Shown in pieces: positions 1-4,272 of a stretch of DNA of 6,493 nucleotides; the first letter of the stretch is position 1; the number at the start of each line of letters is the position of its first letter. Under the pieces are notes generated by a model. It was not told the origin of the DNA, did not search any database, and saw only the letters and a list, made by a program, of their open reading frames with translations. A program made the translations under genes and the position numbers. This DNA is from Gemmataceae bacterium (GTDB lineage: Bacteria > Planctomycetota > Planctomycetia > Gemmatales > Gemmataceae), in assembly GCA_026418875.1 (NCBI GenBank), contig JAOAAM010000625.1:1-6493 (forward strand). Direction: 5' to 3'.

Positions 1-141
1 CGTCAGCAGGTCGGAGGGATTGATCGGTGCGGCCAACATCCGCACCCGCACTTGACCGAAGCTCGGCTCTGGCACCGGCATCTCCCGAACGTGCAGAACT
101 TCCGCCGGGTCGCCATGACGATCAAAGACGACGGCCTTCAC
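1..141 (-). CDS. MDR-superfamily zinc-type alcohol dehydrogenase / quinone (enoyl-CoA) oxidoreductase, N-terminal part
   Basis: The reading frame starts with GTG at 141 and runs off the left edge, so only 47 residues are visible. They read [20 protein letters not shown], then [20 protein letters not shown] and NPSDLLT. This is the N-terminal GroES-like segment of medium-chain dehydrogenases/reductases: the MKAVVxxxxGxPxxVL opening, the [21 protein letters not shown] strand and the NPSD element resemble NADPH:quinone reductases and trans-2-enoyl-CoA reductases (MECR type). Those enzymes reduce a C=C bond using NADPH in the cytoplasm. The exact substrate cannot be read from this fragment; the NPSD element fits zinc-free quinone/enoyl reductases slightly better than zinc ADHs. 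The GTG start is supported by a GGGAGG Shine-Dalgarno ending 4 nt upstream and by an in-frame TAG only a few codons further up. It follows rsmB on the same strand after a 65-nt gap, so it may be cotranscribed with it. Confidence 0.82.
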   Translation of the reverse strand, partial: MKAVVFDRHGDPAEVLHVREMPVPEPSFGQVRVRMLAAPINPSDLLT

Positions 142-145
142 GATG

Positions 146-151
146 CCTCCC
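146..151 (-). promoter_or_regulatory. Shine-Dalgarno for the MDR-type gene
   Basis: The minus strand reads GGGAGG followed by CATC and then GTG at 141. The strong anti-SD match fixes a non-ATG start. It is the clearest ribosome binding site in the window. The nearby ATG on the same strand around 168-170 is in a different frame and does not compete. Confidence 0.6.
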
Positions 152-206
152 AACTAACGCGGTGTGCATGTCCTTGAGACGAGTTCTATCGGTTGATTGT
201 GCGGCT

Positions 207-1565
207 TCAATCACGGCGAAGTCGCACCCAATAGCCGCCGTCGGCCGGTCGCCCCGGGATGGCGAGGGCCTCCTCCTCCCGCCGCAACCAAGGCACCCGT
301 GCCAAGACTTCGTGGATCAAGCCCTCGTTCTCCTCCGGCTCGATGCTGCAAGTTGAGTACACGATCACGCCGCCGGGCCGCACCCGCTCTGCTGCTTCAA
401 GTAAAAGTTTTGTCTGCAAGGGGAGCAAGCGGGCAAAACTGTCCGGCTTCAATCGCCAGCGAACCTCAGGTCGCCGGCCGAGAACACCCGTGTTGGTGCA
501 GGGCACATCGACGAGAGCGGCGTCGAACGGACCGGCGGGCAGCCCCTTCGACACGTCATGCGTGGTGATGATCGTCAATCCGAGGCGACGGGCCAAATCG
601 TCGACTGTGCGGAGCCGTTCGGCGGAGGCATCGCAAGCGACGATCTGGCCGTGATTGTTCATCAGTTCAGCCAGGTGGGTGGATTTACCACCGGGGGCCG
701 CACAAAGGTCGAGCACGCGCCAGCCGGGTTCGGGCATCACAGCGGCCGCGGCTCGCATGGCCGACTCGTCTTGTACGCTGAACCAGCCGTCGGCGTAGCC
801 GGGCAAGTCACGGACATTGGCCGAATCGTCGAGCCGGATTGCCTCCGGATACTCACCGGCATGCGCGGTGAAGCCTGCGAGCTGGAGTTGTCGTAACAGC
901 TCGTCCCGGGTGATTCGGCAGCGGTTCGCGCGAAGCCATAGCGGGGGCGGTTGCACGAACCAGAACCCCAGCCGCAGGCACTCCAACCAGCCGTAACGAG
1001 TCAACCAGCGCTCCGCCAACCAACGTGGCCAAGACATGGCGGCGGCGAGGTAATCGCCTGGCTGGGCCGTTGGATCGGGAAACACCGGCCGCGTCAGCTT
1101 CCGGAAGACACCATCCTCCATCGGCAGCGCATCGGCCGCCGGTTCGCTTGAAGCCTCCGGCGTGAGGATTTCGGAGACGCGACGCAGGACCGCATTAAGG
1201 AAGCGCTTGGCCCGCGGCCGACCCCACTGTGTCGCCAACTCGACCGTCTCATGAACGGCAGCATGCGGCGGGATCCGCGAGAGAAAAGTCAGCTGGTACG
1301 CCCCCAAGCGCAGGCAATCCCGCAACCACGGTTCGATCTCACGCCATGGTCTTTGGAGGCATGGGCGAAGCAACGCATCGAGGGTGGCGCGACGGCGCAG
1401 GACGCCGTAGACCAGGTGCGTCGTGAGTCGAGCTTCGACCGGGGGCAAGTCACCCGTCCGTAGTTCTTCGTCCGTAAGTTGTTGAACGAATTTGTGCTGC
1501 CGTTGAGTCTCTTGCAGGATGTTCAAGGCGAGGAGTCGAGCCGAGGCGGCAGGGCGGCGTTTCAT
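207..1565 (-). CDS. rsmB: 16S rRNA (cytosine(967)-C(5))-methyltransferase RsmB
   Basis: This 452-residue protein has the full two-part RsmB architecture. Residues about 5-133 form a NusB-like helical RNA-binding domain (HLVYGVLRRR at 50-59, RLGAYQLTFL at 86-95, KRFLNAVLRR at 120-129). A linker with SWPRWLAERW (178-187) follows, then a Rossmann-fold SAM-dependent RNA m5C methyltransferase domain. Its SAM site is VLDLCAAPGGKSTHLAEL (284-301) with acidic D312 after strand 2. The two catalytic cysteines of the NOL1/NOP2/Sun family are present: C356 in DVPCTNTG (the nucleophile) and C406 in STCS (the release cysteine). The family is known to methylate C967 of 16S rRNA using SAM. The length is normal (E. 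coli 429). The ATG overlaps the fmt stop as ATGA, so translational coupling is likely. DVPCTNTG differs slightly from the common D(A/V)PCSGTG, but the Pro-Cys core is kept. Confidence 0.96.
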   Translation of the reverse strand: MKRRPAASARLLALNILQETQRQHKFVQQLTDEELRTGDLPPVEARLTTHLVYGVLRRRATLDALLRPCLQRPWREIEPWLRDCLRLGAYQLTFLSRIPPHAAVHETVELATQWGRPRAKRFLNAVLRRVSEILTPEASSEPAADALPMEDGVFRKLTRPVFPDPTAQPGDYLAAAMSWPRWLAERWLTRYGWLECLRLGFWFVQPPPLWLRANRCRITRDELLRQLQLAGFTAHAGEYPEAIRLDDSANVRDLPGYADGWFSVQDESAMRAAAAVMPEPGWRVLDLCAAPGGKSTHLAELMNNHGQIVACDASAERLRTVDDLARRLGLTIITTHDVSKGLPAGPFDAALVDVPCTNTGVLGRRPEVRWRLKPDSFARLLPLQTKLLLEAAERVRPGGVIVYSTCSIEPEENEGLIHEVLARVPWLRREEEALAIPGRPADGGYWVRLRRD

Positions 1566-2545
1566 GGATGTTCAGCCCCGAAGAAATCGCCGGGCCGAAT
1601 CGGATGACCGCGGAGGAAGTCCGCGGCGCTCATCAGTCGCTTGCCGGCCGGTTGCAAACCCAACACGCGGAGCAAGGTGCCCCCGCCGCAAATCACGAAC
1701 ATCGCGGGATCACCCTCGGCCGTCGGTTCAGCGAACACAGTCCCCGGCGGACCGACGCGCGAGGCGGACTCGATGGGGACGGCATCCAGCAATAACACCC
1801 GCACTGGCGGTTGTCCTGCCCGATGCAGATAGCTGTACGGAGTCGGCCAGGGCTGCATCGCCCGGATCTGGTTCCACACTTGCGGTGCCGGCCGCGTCCA
1901 GTCGATCAAGCCCATCTCTTTGCGCAGCTTGGGTGCCTTGGTCACCAGGGCTGGGTCCTGCGGGGTTCCCAGGACGGGGCCGCGTTTCATTTTTTGAACC
2001 ACATCGAGGGTCAAGCTCGCGCCGATCGGTGCCAAACGCGACTCGAGTTCGCCGGCCGTCTCATCCGGCAGGATGTCGACGACCTGCTGAGCGAGGATGT
2101 CCCCGGCGTCGAGACCGGCGGTCATGCGGATGATGGTCACCCCGGTCTGCGACTCGCCATTCCAGATGGCCCAAGCCACGGGGGCCGCCCCGCGATATTT
2201 CGGCAAGAGCGAAGCGTGGACGTTGATGCCGCCGTGCGTCGCCGTCGCCAGCACCTCCGGCTTGAGGATCTGGCCATACGCGACGACCACCAGCAAGTCG
2301 GGGCGGAAGTTGGTCAGCAGGGCGACACCCTCGGGGGTGTTGATGCTTTCCGGTTGGGCGACCGGGAGGCCAGCATCTTGGGCGATGGCTTTGATCCCTC
2401 GCCCCGTTTGCCGGGTGCTGCCGCGTCGTTGACCGATGGGCCGATCTGGTTGGGTCACCACGCCGACGACCTGCTCGCCGTGCGCCAGCAATAATTCGAG
2501 GGTTGGCTCGGCAAAAGTACCAGTTCCCATCATGACCAAACGCAT
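1562..2545 (-). CDS. fmt: Methionyl-tRNA formyltransferase
   Basis: This cytoplasmic enzyme transfers a formyl group from 10-formyl-THF to Met-tRNA(fMet) for translation initiation. The 327 residues show an N-terminal formyltransferase Rossmann domain: MRLVMMGTGTFAEPTLELLL, then VVTQPDRP at 29-36. The catalytic triad of the family aligns as N108 and H110 in GGINVHASLLPKYRGAAP and D146 in GLDAGDIL. The spacing of N, H and D matches E. coli N106/H108/D144. The C-terminal OB-like tRNA-binding domain covers about residue 212 to the end, opening near APKLRKEMGLIDW. The family length is about 310-320, so this is full length. The ATG at 2545 gives the canonical start. I see no Shine-Dalgarno in the 23 nt after the def stop, so initiation may depend on coupling to def translation. 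The last codons overlap rsmB by 4 nt. Confidence 0.97.
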   Translation of the reverse strand: MRLVMMGTGTFAEPTLELLLAHGEQVVGVVTQPDRPIGQRRGSTRQTGRGIKAIAQDAGLPVAQPESINTPEGVALLTNFRPDLLVVVAYGQILKPEVLATATHGGINVHASLLPKYRGAAPVAWAIWNGESQTGVTIIRMTAGLDAGDILAQQVVDILPDETAGELESRLAPIGASLTLDVVQKMKRGPVLGTPQDPALVTKAPKLRKEMGLIDWTRPAPQVWNQIRAMQPWPTPYSYLHRAGQPPVRVLLLDAVPIESASRVGPPGTVFAEPTAEGDPAMFVICGGGTLLRVLGLQPAGKRLMSAADFLRGHPIRPGDFFGAEHP

Positions 2546-2568
2546 GAGCGGCTCGACTGAAGGTGACG

Positions 2569-3168
2569 TCAGAGGAGCGGACCGACGATCGGTGCTTTCT
2601 CCAACTCGAGCAATGTCCGTTCGATCTCCTCGTCGGAGGGGATTTCGCCCCTTTGCTGCGCTCGGCGGTAACGAGTTTCAAATTCTTCGAGGTAAGGGCG
2701 TGCTGCACGCTTGCCCAGCAGGCCCATTTTGTCGATGTACAGGATGCCGTGAAGGTGATCGATCTCGTGCTGCCACAACCGCGCGCCCAAGTCGCTGGCC
2801 GTGACTTCAAATAGCCGACCGTCCAAGTCGTAAGCGCGTACGACCACCGTTTTCGCTCGACGCACATTCTGATACAAGTCGGGGAAGCTCAAACAACCCT
2901 CGCTGCCGTCCTGCGTGCCGCCCTTCTTCTCGATCAGCACCGGGTTGATGGCGACGCACTCATCCTCCTTGCGGTTGGGATCGCCCGAGTAGTTCAAGAC
3001 CAAGAGTTGGTAAGGCAAGGCGACCTGCGGCGCGGCCAGCCCCAGCCCCTTGGCGGCGTACATCAACTCCAACATCTGCCCCGCGTAGCGGCGCACGTCG
3101 GCATCGATGGCCGACAGCGGCTTGGCAACGTGCCGCAACGCCGGATGCGGGTAATGGACAATCTTCAT
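2569..3168 (-). CDS. def: Peptide deformylase
   Basis: This metalloenzyme removes the N-formyl group from nascent proteins at the ribosome. It has 199 residues and all three deformylase motifs: GLGLAAPQ at 41-48, EGCLS at 90-94 (metal ligand C92) and QHEIDH at 133-138 (metal ligands H134 and H138, catalytic E135). The frame stays open upstream to an ATG at 3312, which would add 48 residues rich in R, P and K and spanning a non-coding-type tandem repeat. I therefore start at ATG 3168 (MKIVHYPHPALR), where family homology begins and the length is normal. A GGAG lies only 1 nt before this ATG, too close for a good ribosome site, so initiation may be SD-weak. The C-terminal tail after residue 150 is helical and somewhat long, ending in EKAPIVGPLL. 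It heads the def-fmt-rsmB run. It also acts opposite Fmt, which installs the formyl group. Confidence 0.96.
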   Translation of the reverse strand: MKIVHYPHPALRHVAKPLSAIDADVRRYAGQMLELMYAAKGLGLAAPQVALPYQLLVLNYSGDPNRKEDECVAINPVLIEKKGGTQDGSEGCLSFPDLYQNVRRAKTVVVRAYDLDGRLFEVTASDLGARLWQHEIDHLHGILYIDKMGLLGKRAARPYLEEFETRYRRAQQRGEIPSDEEIERTLLELEKAPIVGPLL

Positions 3169-3181
3169 GCTCCGAGGCCGC

Positions 3182-3267
3182 TTCCGCTGATGATTCGGTT
3201 CCTGTGACTTTTCCGCTGATGATGGGGGACCCGTTTTCTTCCGCCGGTGATTCGGTTCCCGTGTTTC
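3182..3267. repeat. Three-copy degenerate 28-29 bp tandem repeat upstream of def
   Basis: Three directly abutting units are visible on the plus strand: 3182-3210 (29 nt), 3211-3238 (28 nt) and 3239-3267 (29 nt). Each opens with TTCCGC. Units 1 and 3 share a GTGATTCGGTTCC-type core (TGATTCGGTTCC is exact in both) and end in GTG plus a CTT/TTC tail. Units 1 and 2 share TTCCGCTGATGAT exactly; unit 2 diverges in its middle. The period is not a multiple of three, which argues against a protein repeat even though the def frame is open here. On the minus strand each unit carries CCG...GCGGAA elements that could pair weakly. The function is unknown; the position fits the def 5' leader. Confidence 0.8.
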
Positions 3268-3268
3268 T

Positions 3269-3274
3269 ATTGTA
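3269..3274 (-). promoter_or_regulatory. Possible -10 element for def
   Basis: The minus strand reads TACAAT, five of six matches to TATAAT, immediately upstream of the tandem repeat. It would start transcription about 95 nt before the def ATG, inside the repeat-proximal end, placing most of the repeats in the leader RNA. No good -35 hexamer is found at 16-18 nt spacing, so the call is tentative. Confidence 0.3.
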
Positions 3275-3394
3275 CGGTGGAAGGGTCGGCAGGATGGGCG
3301 ACGCCACCACACCGGATCGGATCGCGTGCCGCTGGGGTGCTAAGTCAAGGGGGTCCCCGCAGTCGGTGGCAACCGCGGGTGGAATGGGCAGCGG

Positions 3395-3970
3395 TCAGCG
3401 TGGCAGCAAATACATCCCCACGAGTAGCCCGCCCCCGAACGCGAAAATCATCCCACCGATGGCCAGGGCGGCGAGCAGAACCATTTTAGGGGGGGTGAGG
3501 ACGATGCCCCCCGAGGCGAGCCGGGCCGGAGATGAGGCGACTCTTTGCCCCGCCGGCTCGTCAGAGAAAGTCGAGAGCGCGTCCAAGGCCAAGGCTTGAG
3601 CCGGGCCTGAGACAGGAAGTGCTTCGGCGATCGGTTCAGGTTCTTTTCTCCGCCTCGAGGTTTTCGACGCTTTCGGTAGCTCGATCACCGGGCGGAAAAG
3701 TTCATCGAAATCACTGCGTTCGAATACGAATCCGCCGGGCGGAGCGTCCGGCGGAGGTGGCGGCGGAGGCGGTGCGGACGATGCTGCCTTGGATCGATCG
3801 CCTTCTCGAACCGAGGGGCCTTGCGTCATGCCAGCAAAGGCTTCGGCCTCGTCCATCGTCGGCACGATGACGGCTTGCTGACAACTCGGACAAGTGACGA
3901 CGGTTCCCGCTTTGCGGCGGGCGATGCCCAAGAGTTGTTGGCAGTGGCCGCAGCGAAAACGAATCGGCAT
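3395..3970 (-). CDS. Zinc-ribbon, proline-rich protein with C-terminal membrane anchor (hypothetical)
   Basis: Function unknown. The 191 residues fall into four parts. Residues 1-36 form a small zinc ribbon, MPIRFRCGHCQQLLGIARRK followed by TCPSC, with ligands C7, C10, C27 and C30. Residues about 60-80 are low complexity with eight consecutive prolines (67-74). Residues 81-160 are a probably disordered linker with a basic SRRRKEPEP stretch and FERSDFDELF at 83-92. Residues about 163-189 are one hydrophobic helix (VLLAALAIGGMIFAFGG...) followed only by a short end (LLPR). It therefore looks like a tail-anchored protein with a cytoplasmic zinc ribbon. From memory, similar small proteins with an opening like MPIRFRC..C.QLLGIARRKAG are common in planctomycetes. 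The ATG at 3970 has a GGAG 6 nt upstream. It is transcribed toward def but separated from it by 226 nt, so an operon with def is possible but unproven. Confidence 0.85.
   Translation of the reverse strand: MPIRFRCGHCQQLLGIARRKAGTVVTCPSCQQAVIVPTMDEAEAFAGMTQGPSVREGDRSKAASSAPPPPPPPPDAPPGGFVFERSDFDELFRPVIELPKASKTSRRRKEPEPIAEALPVSGPAQALALDALSTFSDEPAGQRVASSPARLASGGIVLTPPKMVLLAALAIGGMIFAFGGGLLVGMYLLPR
3749..3772 (-). repeat. Polyproline low-complexity tract
   Basis: These 24 nt encode eight prolines (residues 67-74 of the zinc-ribbon protein) as a run of CCG/CCT/CCA-type codons, seen on the plus strand as GGCGGA/GGTGGC-like triplets. Such a run is expected to stall ribosomes unless EF-P acts, and may vary in length between strains. 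It separates the zinc ribbon from the linker. Confidence 0.6.
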
Positions 3971-3976
3971 GGGTGA

Positions 3977-3980
3977 CTCC
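3977..3980 (-). promoter_or_regulatory. Shine-Dalgarno for the zinc-ribbon gene
   Basis: The minus strand reads CGGAG, then TCACCC, then ATG at 3970. The GGAG core at 6-nt spacing supports this start codon, as does the zinc ribbon beginning within the first seven residues. Confidence 0.5.
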
Positions 3981-4165
3981 GAGCGGCAACCGGAAGATCT
4001 TGGGATCGGTTGATGGGTCGCGCTCCCCAGCGCTCAGTTTGGCCGTTGTGATCGTCCCCGTCAAGCCGAGAGAATGCAACGCCGGGAAGCGGGAAGGTAT
4101 TCTTCGGCGGGCCTCGTCCTAGATTCGTGATTTTCAAGCCTCATGCTGTGTGATTTTGCGGTAGC

Positions 4166-4193
4166 TTGACTCGTCCTCTCGTTGGGTCAGAAT
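4166..4193 (+). promoter_or_regulatory. Candidate sigma-70-type promoter for the secreted pseudo-hydrolase gene
   Basis: TTGACT (4166-4171) matches five of six -35 positions. CAGAAT (4188-4193) matches four of six -10 positions, at 16-nt spacing. Transcription would begin near 4200, giving a leader of about 70 nt to the ATG at 4273. This would exclude the in-frame ATG at 4192 as a start and thereby supports the short signal-peptide start. Confidence 0.4.
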
Positions 4194-4272
4194 GAAGGTC
4201 GGGAACATCTGGAGGATGGCCGCGTCGGGTTCGAGATCGCCGCATGGAAATGCTCATTTCGAGAAAAAGTGC

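Larger units (their letters stand above)
3169..3394. other. Intergenic region / def leader
   Basis: These 226 nt separate the zinc-ribbon stop (3395) from the def start (3168), both genes being on the minus strand. The stretch holds a three-copy degenerate tandem repeat (3182-3267) and a possible -10 hexamer (3269-3274). The remainder, 3275-3394, contains short GC-rich repeats such as a doubled GGATC at about 3313-3322. I find no convincing stem-loop plus U-tract, so a Rho-independent terminator for the zinc-ribbon gene is not supported. The gap size suggests def has its own promoter. Confidence 0.6.
3971..4272. promoter_or_regulatory. Divergent intergenic region between the zinc-ribbon gene and the secreted-protein gene
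   Basis: These 302 nt should contain both outward promoters. For the plus-strand gene I see a good candidate at 4166-4193 (separate entry). For the minus-strand gene, a TTGACG hexamer (4064-4059) is followed at 17 nt by CAAACT (4041-4036), which matches only three of six -10 positions, so it is weak. A short palindrome AAGATCTT lies at 3994-4001, and GTGATTTT occurs twice, around 4127-4134 and 4150-4157. I see no RNA gene or credible small ORF here: the open frames are short or are extensions of the plus-strand gene. Confidence 0.45.

Noticed and set aside
1811..2494. 227-residue open frame on the plus strand opposite fmt
   Set aside because: It is antisense to fmt, whose motifs are unmistakable. 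Its translation shows no recognisable domain and open antisense frames are common at this GC content.
2061..2867. 268-residue minus-strand frame spanning the def-fmt junction
   Set aside because: It is in a different frame from both def and fmt, which are intact and full length. It contains R/H/G-rich shadow sequence only.
3182..3267. CRISPR array
   Set aside because: The repeat units directly abut with no spacers between them, are degenerate, and no cas gene is in the window.
3169..3312. N-terminal extension of def by 48 residues from an ATG at 3312
   Set aside because: The extension covers a tandem repeat with a non-triplet period, is unlike any deformylase N-terminus and would exceed the family length; homology starts at 3168.
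3340..3360. GGGGACCCCC (minus strand) as a terminator after the zinc-ribbon gene
   Set aside because: It has essentially no loop and only a short T run follows (CCCTTGACTTAG), so it cannot form a proper intrinsic terminator.
3994..4001. Palindrome AAGATCTT upstream of the zinc-ribbon gene as an operator
   Set aside because: An 8-bp palindrome is expected by chance. There is no second copy or longer dyad around it.
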